NCBI RefSeq assembly: GCF_040712315.1
Contig: NC_134017.1
Span: 11,500,001 to 11,564,000 of the forward strand
Length of the DNA stretch: 64,000 bases
Origin: Castanea sativa
Lineage: Eukaryota > Streptophyta > Magnoliopsida > Fagales > Fagaceae
Direction of reading: 5' to 3'
Shown: positions 45,776 through 58,776 of the stretch, piece by piece
How the letters are laid out: each line of letters opens with the position of its first letter
Numbering within the stretch: position 1 is the first letter of the stretch
Program-made: the position numbers and the translations under genes
The notes under the pieces: generated by a model
The model's database searches: none
Seen by the model: only the letters and a program-made list of their open reading frames with translations
Told to the model about the DNA's origin: nothing

Positions 45776-48700
45776 TTATGTGGTAAAAACAGGTGGTAGC
45801 AACATTGATCTCTTTCCCTTAACTTGTGTTCTTGTGTCAGGAAAATTGCCCCCATTATCTGTTAGATCCTCCACAGTACCATCTTGTGTCACATTCATAG
45901 GGTATGTTACCAAGTGCACACCTTCCATGTCTACCAAATCTTCACCACTGTAAATCTTCCACATTTGGTCACCTATGGAACACATCTTCTGCACACATTC
46001 CAGACTTTGTGGCTCTTGAAACAGTTCCTGATCAGCACATTTAGTATGCTCATACCACAGTGACAAACGGTATGCATGAATATCGCCTCGACTCATTTTG
46101 TCTTTGTCACTTTTGGACTGGTAGCACCCTATTGCAATCTCAGTGTCACGTTGCCCATCCATGGATCGCTGGTTCACATTTGCTGATCCAATCAAAATGT
46201 ACAGGTCGTCCACTGAAATATAAATAGCAACAATGGAGGAACAGGTTGTTAATATGTAAATCACTATTATGTTATCATATTCATTGTGGAAAGTAGAGTA
46301 AAACAAAATGGAGGGAAATTGTCAAATTGTTGGCCACAGAAAACTCAAATGTAAAGTTTTTCTTCATGCATTTAGTGTTTTCTACTGGTGAAATCCATTT
46401 ACTTAGAAAGTAATTCAAAGAAAACCAAAACAAAACCTGCAAAAACCCATCAGGTCTATATCCTCACCCAACCCACAGGATAATTATAGGTCTATATCCA
46501 TCCAAATAGTCTCTACTCTTTTTTGTTTTTTGTATTTTTTTTCCATGGTAAAAGAAGCGATAATCGACCCATATAAGTTATTGGCAACATGAAATATAAT
46601 CTTTTGGGCAAAACTTAGGTATATCGATGACACTAGCTTAAATGCTATGTCTTAAGTTTTCTAATTAAATTCAACTATGTGGTTGTCTTGACCAATGTAA
46701 TGCAAAATGTACTATCGTCTCTCAAAGATAATTAAACTCAAACTATGTAGCTCATAGGCCAATGCAGCAACATGATTAAATTTAATTGAGAAATATAAGA
46801 TAAAACACCTAAGAAATTATACCTAAGTTTTGTGCCAATTGTTAATGTAAATTTTGACTAGGCCATTAGGGCAACACTCCTCTAACAATAAAAATAAAAT
46901 AAAAAATAGAAGGAACTCTATTTAAGTGTAAATGAAGATTGACACACATACCTATCATGAGCTTGGAGTGTACATAAACCATGAACCTCCTATTCCTTTG
47001 AGCATTCCAATATTGTGTTTCAGGGTGAGGAGACTCTGGAGGAATAACTTCCTCTTTACCCATCTCTTCTCTATTTGCTAGGCAGAAGAAATTCAAGTAG
47101 TCTCTAGGGTGCCCTGGCTCACCACTTTCTTGTATTGCTTCTCCTATCAACTTATACATCATTGACATTGTTCTTCTAGTCCAATGCAATATATCTTGAA
47201 CTACATCGCTCTCAAGCACTCCTTCCGGCCACATTGGTATTAGTATATACACTGCAAACCTCTCCTTTGCTTTAATCTTGTTGACCACCTTGAGTGCTAT
47301 CTCAATAGGAATCAAATTTCTGCAGCCACTATGTTGATCTTTCTCCCACAAATGGCACCCTCCAATAAAATACTGGTTCTCAATATAAATAAACCTCTCA
47401 GCTTTCCTTATTGCTTGTATGTAAGCTTCCTGGATGCTTTGCTCCACAGTAAAGTTTCTAAACATTTGGCTAGCTGACACATGGTCAATGGACCTAAATA
47501 CTTGTACATTCCAATTCCTCCCAGAGGTAATGCTTGAATAACTCTGGCAGCTGAGATTTGACAAGGTACTAATGGGAACTAGTAAAGAAGGATCACATTG
47601 TTTACTCCATCGTTGCTCGAAGTTGGTTAAAACATCCCAAGCAGCTTCACCCTTGATACAAGCATGAGCATCATGCCATGGCTCTCTTGGCCCCCCCTTC
47701 TCAAGGCTAGCTCCTGCAATACTTGTCTGATAAAAATCATGACAATGTGGTTCCATATTGAGATTGTGAAACAATGAATGTTGTTCTGTATCGTAGCGGC
47801 CATCACAAAGATCTAATCCACCAACAAAACTCATAATTTCTCTATTGCTTGAATTTATTTGTGACTTAGTGTCTAAGGTTATGGTTTTCTGATGGTGAGA
47901 GAAGAGTGGGGCGGACATTGGGTGTAATCTTGGGCACAATCTGCATACTACTTTGGTGCGTTCAAAGTAGGCTAAGGCATATTCATCATGTGTTCTCATT
48001 ACTCCTTCATTCTTGAAGAATGTTAAGGATGTCTCATCATCCCATAACATAATCCTTACAGCCACACCTTCCTCTGCCTTCTGCTTCAACAAATCACCAA
48101 GCTTTACTCCTTTTGCATGTGGGATTTGAGTTTGAAAATCCCTAACCTATTCAAAAACGTATCGGGATTGACAGAACATGAGACAAAAGTAAAAAGTTGA
48201 TTCCCAGAACATGAGACAAAAGCAAATTTGGTAAATTTGTAATTAGTTTTCATGACTTACTAGCACCATATTAGGATTGACAGACCAGCCTGCAATGTAA
48301 ATCAAGTGTTTTGCACCCTCAATGGCATTGTATACATCCTCCCATAATCTTCTTGGAGCACGACAAGAATAGAATGGAGGTTGAAAAGTAGAGAGATGGT
48401 GAGCGTCTTGATAAAGTGTGACATGACAATTTGATCGTTGTGGAAATGTTGCATTCCTCAACCCCTGGAATTCTCCATTACTTAGTATCTTTCTCCAGCT
48501 TGGTTCAAACTCTGCTGGTTTAAACCATAACATGAATCGTAGCTTCAGTTCTGGATTTGGTGTTCCATTTTCCTTGAGGAGAGGAAAGAGCCCATTAATC
48601 AAACTTGATTCATTAAGAATCTGATCAGCCTGGATGTTTATCTTTCCCAAGAAGCAAGACCATGCTGTTTTCATTGTGATGGTAATAGTTGAATTGGATT

Positions 48701-49179
48701 GATGAGCACAGAGAATTTGAAAGGTCTCATTCCAAACTCGGTCACGTTCATGGCTGGTCTCTGCTACCTTCCTGTCATCTATCTCTATGGTTACATAGGC
48801 AGGCTTTCCTCTTACAAATATACACTGCAAAACATTTAGTAGACAGCATGATTCTCCCTGTATGTCAGATACTAATAAATTACCACTAGTCCCAAAATCT
48901 TAAGCTATTAGGAAATATTTAATTAAATTTGTTAACCATTGTTCTAACAAATACAAAGATGTTGCAAATGTTTTAATTGCTTAACTAACAAGTAAAGGGT
49001 TGTACATATATTTATGAGACTTTGAAGTTTAAATAAATTGTTGGAACTCGGCAAATTTCATTGTATTGTATTACTGAACTTCTAGTACTTACATTGAAAG
49101 GAGATAGTGGTGTATAAGGCGTGGCATCGAAGATGGTAGCTTCAAGTGTTCCATGGAGAAATTTGTGTTCTCTCTCCAT
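45776..49179 (-). CDS. PLDEPSILON: Phospholipase D epsilon (PLD alpha-4 class), complete
   Basis: Four exons on the minus strand: 49179..49093, 48824..48261, 48146..46952, 46212..45776, with GT..AG introns; 2,283 nt, 760 residues, matching the ~760-residue family length. PLD hydrolyses phosphatidylcholine/-ethanolamine to phosphatidic acid plus the head group; PLD epsilon is plasma-membrane associated and tied to nitrogen response and root growth. Residues ~8-125 form an N-terminal C2 domain (FHG/LHGTLEATIFDATPY..). Two catalytic HKD motifs are intact: HQKTITLD at 302-309 and HSKLMIVD at 610-617 (the second split by the last intron). IYIENQYF before HKD2 and the C-terminal PPVFTT are typical of the class. 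Start: MEREHKF is preferred over MKARAM 15 bases upstream because it aligns with the family's N-terminus. No frame break seen. Confidence 0.93.
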
Positions 49180-49207
49180 TGCTCTAGCTTTCAAAACAAT
49201 TCCACAG

Positions 49208-49325
49208 GGAGAGAGAGAGAGAGAGAGAGGTGGGAGTTTAGATTTTTCTTTTTTTCGAGTGTGGCTTTAGATTTGTTTGGACATGTGAGGGAATTGTGCT
49301 ATATCATTGGTCGCTTATAAAGGTA
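49208..49325 (-). promoter_or_regulatory. Promoter and leader of the PLD gene
   Basis: On the minus strand a TATA-like TTTATAAG (about 49314-49321) lies about 136 bases before the ATG, and a CT microsatellite (49208-49229) sits in the leader 30 bases upstream of the start. Confidence 0.5.
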
Positions 49326-49329
49326 GATA

Positions 49330-50380
49330 ATCTCGTTGTTGCATTTGAAGAAGCAACATAGACTTGGAATGTAATTCGAATGTATAAGCGGTTGGAAAAA
49401 CTTGTAGTACTTTCCATCTCAATTCTTAGAAAGCACCGCCAAGTCTATCAAAGTATATACTTAAAGCAGAAGTTTCTTAAAATGAAATTAGTCACACTTT
49501 TCCTTGCCACAACCCCAAGAATAAGACCAAGCACTTGTATGGCTATTAGCTTTACACTACCCAATTTTTTGTAGCTGTCCCGGGTCAATTAGTTTGCTGA
49601 CTTTTTCATTATCGTTTCAGGTCTGACTAGATGACATTATCAAATCTGACAAAACAAAAACGAGTGTTAAGAATATTGTTGCATGGGCCATAATGCCAAG
49701 TTACAATTTTTTATTAGCAAAGATTGAAAAAGTTTTACTTCCTAATACGTATTTGATTAGACTAATTCTTTTGTTTTACTCGAACAACGTGGTTGAACTT
49801 AATTTTCAGTCATCAAAAGCTGGTTAGGGAATAAGCCACGTTTTATTGAAGTCTAATTTAAAGCTTTTGTGTAGGTTACTTGGTGAAAATTTTGATTTAT
49901 CAGTCACGCTACCTATTGATTCCCAGTGCCGAAAATCATATTCCTACATTTTTGTTTATAATATTCATGTATTTGGGTGATCATGGGTTATATAATGTAC
50001 TTGAATGAGTCAAAAACTATATTACATGTCCATATATATGCGAATCTAATGGGTTCGTCCAAATCTTTAGTAAGATCAAGGAAGCTTTAGTGGCTTTATT
50101 GGTAACGATCACCTTAACAAGCATGTTTTTGTAATGAAAAATACCAAACATTAGCCTTGTTTGATAATTGATACCGTATGTGTTATCATCTCTCGGGATC
50201 ATATACGGATATACCACGTATATACCACTTGTGGGACCTTTGAGTGTTTTGTTTAAGGACTTTTTGGCTCTTAATGGCTAATGCAAGTAAAATCAATCAA
50301 GGCTAGTCAATCCCGCCCAATGATGAGTTTTCAGAGATGAGTTTGCTTATGCATATTTAATAATAGGAAAAAGCTAACAG
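49330..50380. other. Spacer, no gene seen
   Basis: AT-rich, without a convincing open frame or repeat structure. Confidence 0.5.
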
Positions 50381-50382
50381 AT

Positions 50383-50521
50383 ATCCTTAAGACAATGATT
50401 AACAATCTATTTAAAAAAAGTTTTTATAGAAAAAAAGAATTAATATTTTGACATTTTTTTCATTTCTCATAAAAGTGATGTCAAAACTTTCTTAAAATGG
50501 ATTGTTATCTATTGCCTTAAG
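50383..50521. repeat. Foldback MITE
   Basis: Left arm ccttaagacaatgattaac.. pairs with right arm ..ggattgttatctattgccttaag; arms of about 40 bases. Confidence 0.65.
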
Positions 50522-50776
50522 AGGAGTTCAAATTTTCTATCTCACTCTTTCTGCTTCATTATATATACTTCACAAATAAAAACATACCACATGTCCATTT
50601 AATTTATTAAATGCTAAATGTAGGTATTCTATTACTTCAATTTCCTAAAATAAATAAATAAATATCTCATTATATTTATGTGATTGAAATAATTAGATGG
50701 ACATGTGGCATGTTTTTATTTGTGGAGTATATAGTGGAGCAGGAAGAGTGGGACAGAAGATTTGGACTCCCTTAAG
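50515..50776. repeat. Foldback MITE with ~95-bp arms, overlapping the previous one
   Basis: cttaagaggagttcaaattt .. inverse of ..gatttggactcccttaag; the arms include caaataaaaacat and catgtccat. It shares the CTTAAG at 50516-50521 with the element to its left. Confidence 0.75.
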
Positions 50777-50854
50777 GGCACTCAGTAGTATAACCCTCAA
50801 TAATATATGGAAAGTTTGGAGGAAACCCCTTTAACCTTCTAGTGTTTGTGTATA

Positions 50855-51245
50855 TATATTGTTGAGTGTAAATTTTGAAAACCTAATAGTTGGATTGTAT
50901 ATTCTTATTATATCCTCTATGCTTGAAAAATTTCAAGAAAATCAAAGATTAATAATTCTGTCATCAATAAAATATTTAAATTTCAAAATTTTATGATTTA
51001 AAACTATGTATAAAAAATAATTCTATAGATCAAATTGTAAATAACATCAATTTTAAACAAAATTTGACACGTGTATTAAGAACATAAAAAATATGCAATC
51101 CAACCGTTAGATTATCAAACTTTTTTTTTTTAGAATACTAAGTATTTTAATACACACACACAAGTGTTTGTTATGTTATCAAACTGGCATATTAGATTAT
51201 CAAACTTCACACCTAAAATATATAAGAGGAGTTTGAATAGTTTCT
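50855..51245. repeat. MITE family M2 (copy 3)
   Basis: Shares gtaaattttgaaaacctaatagttggattgt.., tatcctctatgcttg and aatttgacacgtgtattaagaacat with the family; interrupted near 51120 by a short T-rich/CA stretch. Confidence 0.6.
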
Positions 51246-51514
51246 CTCCAAATTAATTTAGAGAAAAATCTTGTCTGTAATATATAGTATTGGGTATAAA
51301 TGTGCGAGTAAAGTTTTACATTGAATAATAACGATTAATGAGAAGAGTGAATGGTTTATATAAAATAATTGGGCCCAACTTTATAAGTTTAAACTTTTGG
51401 ATTAAGTAATGATCATATATGTTATATTAACTGCTTAATTGGAAGTTTCTCAAAGTGTTATTTCCACAACATAAAGCTTCCCCAAAGTATTATCTCCCCT
51501 ACATATAAATCATG

Positions 51515-51905
51515 GTGCTAAGGGGCTTCTAACCCAATTGGCATCTATCCCTCCGGTGTCTTCCCTAATGAGAAAGATCAGAATTTTAATTTAAGGGGAA
51601 AAGATTAAAACAAAAGTAATTCTAAAAATACTAATTAATATACTTTAAAAATATTAATTAATTACAAATTAATTGATATAGAAAATATAACATAAATGTA
51701 GCCTCCACAAAGTGTGTTCTTTTAACTCTACTGGAGCCTATCCCTCCCAAATCTCTCCCCTAATGAGAAAGTCAGAATTTTAATTTAAGGGGTCAAGATT
51801 AAAATAAAAGGTTGAAAACTAAAGTAATTCTAAAAATAGTAATTAATATACATAAAAGTATTTAATTAGTTATAAATTAATTGATATAGAAAATATAAGG
51901 TAAAT
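51515..51905. repeat. Two tandem ~200-bp copies
   Basis: ctatccctcc..ctccctaatgagaaag..cagaattttaatttaagggg..agtaattctaaaaata..attgatatagaaaatata appears at 51546-51690 and 51737-51900. Confidence 0.75.
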
Positions 51906-53480
51906 GTAATTTACCTTTTCATGGAAAGAGTTAGAGTTGAGACTTTTTATAATAATTGTTACTTTTAAGTACTCCATACTCTAAAGTGAATAATTATGTA
52001 TTTCAAATAAGAAAGAAACATAAATAAAAATAATAAATATACAGGCATTAATAAAAGAAGTTAAAATATTAATTTAAATGTAAGACAATCTTTTTTTTGT
52101 TTGGTAATTTGATAAATACGACAGGGGAGGAAAAAATTGAACCTAAATATCTTAAAAATACCAAAAAATATAAACCAATTGAATTACAAACTTTTTAACA
52201 AATATAAGGTATTCAAACAAAGAATTTGATTACGTAAAATATATATAACTATTATAGTATAATACCTGACAACCCACACCCCAACCAAATTTATTATGAA
52301 ATTATTAGGCTAGCCCAACAAACTCCATCTTTTCACATCAGAGTGGGCCTCATTTGTAGGTCTCATGCATGAGTCTTTCACCCAAGGGGCAAAGTCAATT
52401 GGGTGCAGCTTTAAATATGTAACCTTCTAAACCATCTGTTTAATTGTTAGCATAAATCAAATGATTCAAAGAGAAAACAGTATTGAAGCTTCGTGGAAAG
52501 AATTGAACTCCAAATCTTTGGCACAGCAAATGAGTCAATATCTTCATTTTGTGGGTTTGTGTTGGATTAGAAATTTAGAATCACACACGTTGGAGAAAAA
52601 ACCACATTCTGTGGCTTTGTGTTGGTCTAGAATCACACGCTATGGAGAAAGAAAACCAATTTTAGTGTAGGGACTTGGTGGGGAAAAAAAATGCGGAGGA
52701 GAAAAAGTACACTGAATGAATAATTCAACACCAAATTGTAGCTATCAAAACTAAGTTTTTTTCTAGGTTAGTCCTACAAAAACAAAAGGACTAGCTACAT
52801 CATGTTATGAAAAAATTTTAGAAATGTTAAGAAGAAATTGACCCAAATATTGTCGTGTTAAGAGTTGGGCTTTTCTTTGGGCCCTTATGATTGCACAGCA
52901 AAGGGAAGGGTCCACCAACAAAAATGGTTTCTGCTAAAGTGCTAATCAAAACTCCGAAGCATCCAACAATGGCCCTTATCTTTTTCATTCTTCTTTTCTA
53001 GGGAAATGGAATCTAGGCTGTCTCAGAACAAATGAAAGCAATAAAACAAAGCCCTTTCTTTTTTCTTTTTCTTTTTATCTACTAGTAGTAGAAGCCCATA
53101 TTAGTATAATTAATTATTGAATATCGTTAAAATAAAATAAAAGAACCGTTTGAGTCTAACTAGACTCATAACCAATGGAATGCCTTAACTTGATAGTCTA
53201 TCCATAATTTACATAACATACCTTTTACACTCAAAATTATACTATAATAAAAAGGAAAATCATTGTAGGCAAAATTTTATATCATGAATATCTTTTTTTT
53301 TCTTTTCCTGTTGTAAACATTCCATATTAGTCATGTTCAAGCCACCGAGAGTTTTGACCTAATGATTATCTTGATATATGATAGGTTTTGAGTTCAAACC
53401 TTCAAACATGACAATATGACACTGATTCAATTTAAGTACTGTTTATTTCCTCATAACATATGCGATAATAGTCTATACTA
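51906..53480. other. Spacer, no gene seen
   Basis: AT-rich. A short direct repeat (gtggctttgtgttggtctag-like words at 52548-52572 and 52608-52632) is the only structure noted. Confidence 0.5.
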
Positions 53481-53751
53481 TCTATAAGAGAATTTCTCTT
53501 TTTAGACTAGACGTTTATGTGGTTCAAAAATACCCACAAACCTTAAATATAATGAAAAAAAAAACTTAAGGACAACCCACTAGAAATATATCTCTAACTC
53601 CACTTAAAATGCCTACAAAATAGGACACTTTTCTACTAATCCATATTTTCAAAACAAACTTATCCAAAATTTATCCACAAAAAAAAACCTTATCCAAATT
53701 TTATCCAAAAAAAGTCTCATTGCACGTACAAAGTGCATGTAATGAGACTAG
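53481..53751 (+). mobile_element. Small non-autonomous Helitron
   Basis: Starts A|TCTATAAGAGAATTTCTC and ends with the hairpin GCACGTACAAAGTGC, then atgtaatgaga and CTAG (53748-53751) before T. About 271 bp. An alternative start at 53472 (TCTATACTATC) is possible. Confidence 0.65.
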
Positions 53752-55461
53752 TATTTTAGATGGGTTCAAGATCCAACTATAGTTCAACTCACATGAGAGA
53801 GTGTTTATGAGTTATGATACTATATCACTATTTGAACCCCTCAAACATCGATTATAAATAACTAAGCCACTATGATTATGCTCTACCTGAGTAATCATGT
53901 TGAACTTGATGTCTCTTTTCTTCTTCTTCTTTTTTCTTTATTTTTGTATACCTTAGGGGAGTGGGGGTATTGGTTGAATAAAAATTTTATGTTCCATTTT
54001 TTATATATTACTTTAAGTCTGATTTTTTTCACCATTTTAGATTTTAGCTATTTTATAAGAAAATTTAAAAGAGAAATATGTAACAAGTTATAAATACAAT
54101 ATAAATTAGAATACAAAAAGTCAGATGAAAGATTTGTACTCCGATCTCAGATATAAACTTTAAGAAATGAAAAACTAGGCATAAAACAATAATCACTCAT
54201 ATAACTTCCACGTGTTGTGGAATGAAGAAGCTTTACACCATCTATTAAATTGTGGCACTTTCAAAATTTGAATTGACTTGAAGATTTAGATAGAAAGTGC
54301 TTCTTCAAGCAAATGGTACTATTCTGCTTTCGTGGCAATCACTTAACGGTCAGATTTACCAACCCATTTCTCTTCTCTTCATGGTCTATCTTCCTGCCAC
54401 GTTTGCATATTATTAAATCTTTTCCAGATTTTAAAATAAACTAAACATTTAATTAATTAAGATTTCTTTGCTCGTAAAGGTTTCCACATTATATTTCTCG
54501 TAGCTTCCAACATGCCACGTGGGCAAGCCGGTTCTCGTTGGAAACTTGCCGTCGTTTTATCATCGCCGTCCCTACAACGTTTTAGTGTGGTCTTGTCCAC
54601 ATATGAGTCCAACCCATTCCGTGTTGGAAGATTAGTTGAAAACGTTGGGTCCTTGTACAACTACCATAATTTTAAGAAATTAAAAGAAAGAGGTATCAAC
54701 ATGTGGGTACACTCTATCACATTCCATGTACCCCATCAATCTCAATCATTCATTTGCCACTTTTAAATCATCATTTGCCCTCTCCTTTTGGACATCTAAC
54801 TTGTGACATGAAAGTTGCAGTTATCTATTAAAAAATCCTCCATGATTTATAAGATTTTAATTAAGTAACCGATATTTATTAAGTCAAGAATTTAATTAAA
54901 ATCTCCTATTAAAAAGGAAAAATAATTTAGTTAAATCTAAATTTAGAATGAACTTATCTATTTTTAGTAAATGTAAACTTATCTTTTAAATTAAGACTTT
55001 TAGAGTGAGATTTAGAAGCAATCTAATTGCTTAGAGTGAATTAAGATTAGTTTGTTTAGCCTTCTAATTCAAGACTTATATGGTAAAAATAGAAGCAATC
55101 ATAAAAATTCAAGTTAAGAAATATATAAATAAATAAAAAACTAATGAGATTTGTCTCATTGAATTGGTATATTATTTAGGGAAAATTGCTCTGAAACACA
55201 GTGATATAATGCTCATTCATCTCACATTTATGGTAACACAAATTAATTTGAGGGATTTATTATGAATATGAGAGAATAGATCTTCACATCATAGTGCTTC
55301 GAGAATTACTAATAATTACTCATTATTCAGTCCAATAAAAAGCATATATATTTAAAATTTACCTTTATTATTTGTCCTAAGTTTATTGGATTGTTTCCGT
55401 AATTCGAACAATGTTTTGACAATAGATCACTCATTTTTCTATATTTTCTTAAAAGAAAGGA
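53752..55461. other. Spacer, no gene seen
   Basis: A less AT-rich island at 54480-54640 gives open frames on both strands (67-84 codons), but neither shows a recognisable motif. Confidence 0.45.
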
Positions 55462-55626
55462 TATGTCCACAATATTATACAACAAACCATAGATGACAGG
55501 TTGTTACTTGTTGTTATTGTTGAGACAAAAAAGTAATCTTAGTGTTAGGTTCGAATTTGAACCAATACCAACTAACCACCTATGATTTGTTGTCAAAATA
55601 TTGTAAAAATGTTGTGGACGTAACAT
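55462..55626. repeat. MITE family M1 (copy 2)
   Basis: gtccacaatattatacaacaa .. ttgtaaaaatgttgtggacg inverted ends. Confidence 0.65.
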
Positions 55627-56029
55627 CTCTCATTTTCCTAATCTCATTTTTTGTTTTGTGGACCTCAAAATATCTTTAGGTTACAAATTAATTACATATT
55701 GATTGATTACAATTATACATTTCTTTTTTATTTGATTTGACCAATTATACATTTCTAATATTCCCCTCCATGCATAGTAAAATTTAACTATGGAATTGAC
55801 AATCCTACTTTTTCATTCTCATCAAACTTGTCCTATATTATTTGGTCACTTACCCGTTGTCCTAACCCAATTTGGGGTTTAATCATAATTGATATTCTCT
55901 TCTATTTTTTTGCTTGTTGGGTATATCATAATTGACACTCAACCAAAATTTCAAAAACACCCCCCATCACAGAATCACACACATGCACACACCCCATGGC
56001 CCCTACACTTCAATCAATGCACCTCACAC

Positions 56030-56211
56030 CCATCTTATTATAAGCCCCAATACACCCTCTCTAATTTATTACTCCTTTCACGTTCCCCTTCCACAATCCC
56101 CATTATCACCTTCATTTTCTCCCCAACTCTTCAATCTCTCGAAAGGGTCAAACACCCAAAAGTCTCAAACCCTCAAAACTCACCAAAACATAAACAAAAG
56201 CAAAATACAAC
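56030..56211 (+). promoter_or_regulatory. Core promoter and leader of the PRA1 gene
   Basis: A TATA-like ttattataag at 56035-56044, then a C/T-rich leader (ctctctaatttattactcc, cctcgaaaggg..) running to the ATG. Assigned by position and composition only. Confidence 0.4.
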
Positions 56212-56796
56212 ATGACCACCTATGGTACTATACCAGCTTCATCACCAGCACAAGCCAACCTTGAATACATCTCACGTGCAAAAGAGAGAATCAGGGCAGG
56301 CCTTGGCACTCGTAGACCATGGAAGCTCATGTTCGATTTCCACAGTTTTCGCTTACCTTCAAACTTTGCCGATGCAGTCTCAAGGATAAAAGCAAACGTG
56401 GGGTATTTTCGCATGAACTACGCCATTGTAGTGCTTCTAATTCTTTTCCTCAGCCTTCTATGGCACCCCGTATCGCTCATAGTGTTTATAGTAATGATGG
56501 CAGCGTGGTTGTTCTTGTACTTCTTGCGTGACGAGCCACTCATGGTTTTTGGCCGCGTGATTGATGATAGGGTGGTGATGATTGTGTTGGCTGTGTTGAC
56601 CGTGGTGTTCTTGTTGTTGACAAAGGCCACGTTGAACATCTTGGTGGCGCTGTTGATTGGGGCAGTGTTGGTGGTGGTGCACGCCGCAGTGAGAAAGACT
56701 GATGATTTGTTCTTGGATGATGAAGCTTCTGGGTTGATGACTGGTACTAGTACAAGTTCTGGCGGTGGTGTTGTTGGTTCTGGATCTAGTCCTTAA
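56212..56796 (+). CDS. PRA1 family protein (prenylated Rab acceptor), clade F-like
   Basis: Single-exon gene of 194 residues, typical of plant PRA1 genes. PRA1 proteins are small four-helix membrane proteins of ER, Golgi and endosomes that bind prenylated Rab GTPases and affect vesicle traffic. Seen here: [10 protein letters not shown] start, charged region with [12 protein letters not shown] (36-46), the PRA1 core [15 protein letters not shown] (62-76), two hydrophobic hairpins (about 70-104 and 121-158) separated by [16 protein letters not shown], and a conserved HPVSLI turn (85-90). The tail ([10 protein letters not shown] then Gly/Ser-rich) has the acidic patch common to the family, which may serve as ER-exit signal. 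The MTTYG start places it nearest clade F (or E) of the Arabidopsis scheme, but the exact subclade is uncertain. No frame damage. Confidence 0.93.
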   Translation: MTTYGTIPASSPAQANLEYISRAKERIRAGLGTRRPWKLMFDFHSFRLPSNFADAVSRIKANVGYFRMNYAIVVLLILFLSLLWHPVSLIVFIVMMAAWLFLYFLRDEPLMVFGRVIDDRVVMIVLAVLTVVFLLLTKATLNILVALLIGAVLVVVHAAVRKTDDLFLDDEASGLMTGTSTSSGGGVVGSGSSP

Positions 56797-56999
56797 TTAA
56801 TCAAAATTTGTGTTTGTTGCGATGAATTTTTGTTTTGTATTGTTTTGTTTTGGGTTTTGTAATTCTCCCCCCAATTTGGTGATTTAGTACAGAGGAAATG
56901 AGATTTGTTTCTTTGGTTTCTTTTTCAATTTTGGGGTTTTGCTCTTTTTGGCATCTGGGTTTTTCATATGGGATAAAACTTAGAATTTTAGATTCATTT

Positions 57000-57140
57000 C
57001 TTAGTTGCCAATCAAATACAACCATCTATTTACATTGGTCAATAGTTACCTATTGAATTTAATTGCATTTCTTAGTTGCCAATCAAATTCAACCATCTAT
57101 TTGCATTGGTCAATAGTTACATAGTTGAATTTAATTGTAT
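57000..57140. repeat. Tandem 69-bp duplication downstream of PRA1
   Basis: cttagttgccaatcaaat.. starts at 57000 and again at 57069; the copies are nearly identical. Confidence 0.85.
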
Positions 57141-57176
57141 TGCATATAAAAAATTGGACCGAAATTTTGTCGATTA

Positions 57177-57380
57177 TATGGTTATGTTATTGTTAATATC
57201 GTTGGTCATTGTCCTACTTTTATGGTGGGAGATTTAAGGGTTCTTCAGCTCCTTGGTGGAAGAATCGATAATCTTTGATTGGATATGGTTGTGTTATTGT
57301 TAATATCGTTGGTCATTGTCCTACTTTTATGGTGAGAGCTTTAAGGGTTCTTCAGCTCCTTGGTGGTCCAAATCTTCCGA
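57177..57380. repeat. Tandem ~107-bp duplication
   Basis: gttattgttaatatcgttgg..ttcttcagctccttggtgg at about 57185-57262 and 57292-57369. Confidence 0.85.
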
Positions 57381-57546
57381 CATTGTTTTGGGGGCCCTAA
57401 AGGGTTCCATTTGCAAACATGTTCGTTTTTACAGCAAAAACAAGGGCAGTGTTATCCGCAGGAAAATCAGAATATTGAGACAATCTCAACGTGCAAGATG
57501 CGAGATTGAAGGTGCCTTTACAGAAGGATGTGGTTGTGAAATGTGA
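57316..57546 (+). pseudogene. Unrecognised 76-codon ORF, possible retroelement relic
   Basis: The frame contains a basic stretch (KNKGSVIRRKIRILRQSQR). Together with an open continuation in another frame at 57560-57680 (..NHVTAFKAYILNQTNISR..) it recalls a broken LINE or similar ORF. No domain is certain. Confidence 0.25.
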
Positions 57547-58204
57547 ATGATGAAATTTTGTCAAATGGAATGGCCCAAAAATCATGTGACTGCTTTTAAG
57601 GCTTATATTCTCAACCAAACCAACATCTCTCGCGCCAAATATGACCTGGAATTACTACTCTTTAATTCAATTTTTGAGCAATGAACTTTGAAAATTCTTA
57701 CAATGTTTTTGTTGGTTACTTTTGTGTCATTATATCATTGGTTATATTCTTTACTTGTAAGCTTTTGGGGCCTCAGCTCCTGGTGGTTCAAATCATTGTG
57801 AGTGACATTGATTCGGGCCCGCCTAGGGGCAATATCATCAACAGGAAGTCTGGAAATTACAGTATATCATGAGTTGTGAGGTTGGTCTTATTATTTGCTT
57901 TAAGTTGTAAATCTAATATATAAAAATTTGGATCTTTCATCCAGTTATATCTAAATTTCCTTCTAAATAAACAAACAAAAAAACCTTCGAACTTTTCATG
58001 TATCTTTTTGGATAAAACTTAGATACAACCGTAGTTCACTTCTTATAATATAATTTAACCATGTGACTACTTAACTAAAAAAACATTTTTATCCCAAGAG
58101 AAAAAAGCTACACGGCTAAATTTTAAGAGAATAACCTATGGAACAGCACATAAAGTACTATACTTAAATTGAAAAAATAAATTATATACCTTAAAAATAT
58201 TGAA

Positions 58205-58625
58205 TTTTAAATTAGAATAAAGTTTAGTTACAAAACTGATCGTAGCCTAAGGCTACAACCCTACTTAATAAAATAAATATTACTACATAATTTGAAAATC
58301 TAATCGTTGAATTGTATGATCTTTACGCTCTTAATACACATACCAAATTTTGTGTCAATCGGATATTTTTTACTATATGATCTATAAGCTTATATATTAT
58401 ACATAATTTTAAATTGCAAAAACTTACAATTTAAACAATTTATTGATGACATAACTATTGATCTTTAATTTTCTAGAAATTTTGCAAGCATAAAGGATAG
58501 AAGAAGAAGATGTAATCTAATGATGGATTTGTCAAAATTTACCTCCAATAAAAAAATATTAAGTAAGGTTGTAACATAAAGTTACAACTAATTTTATAGC
58601 TAACTTTTGTCATTTAAATTAATAT
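58205..58625. repeat. MITE family M2 (copy 4)
   Basis: Inverted ends gtttagttacaaaactgatc / ..gttacaactaattttatagc; interior shared with 41232-41632. Confidence 0.7.
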
Positions 58626-58776
58626 AGGTCTTTGACCACCTTAAAAAAAATTTAAAAAAAAAAAAAAAAAACCTTGAACACCCTATATAACAATTTGAGC
58701 CCATTAAAACTAAAATTCAACATCTCCAAAATTTTGGTCTGGTTGAATGTTGAACCAAAAATTTGCAAAAAAAGCT

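Noticed and set aside
54457..54766. Gene in the less AT-rich island (frames on both strands)
   Set aside because: Neither strand gives a known motif or plausible splice chain, and both frames cannot be coding; left as spacer.
55889..56264. Two overlapping 108-110-codon plus-strand frames before PRA1
   Set aside because: They read the C/T-rich promoter and leader of PRA1 in other frames; composition is Pro/His/Thr-rich from the leader.
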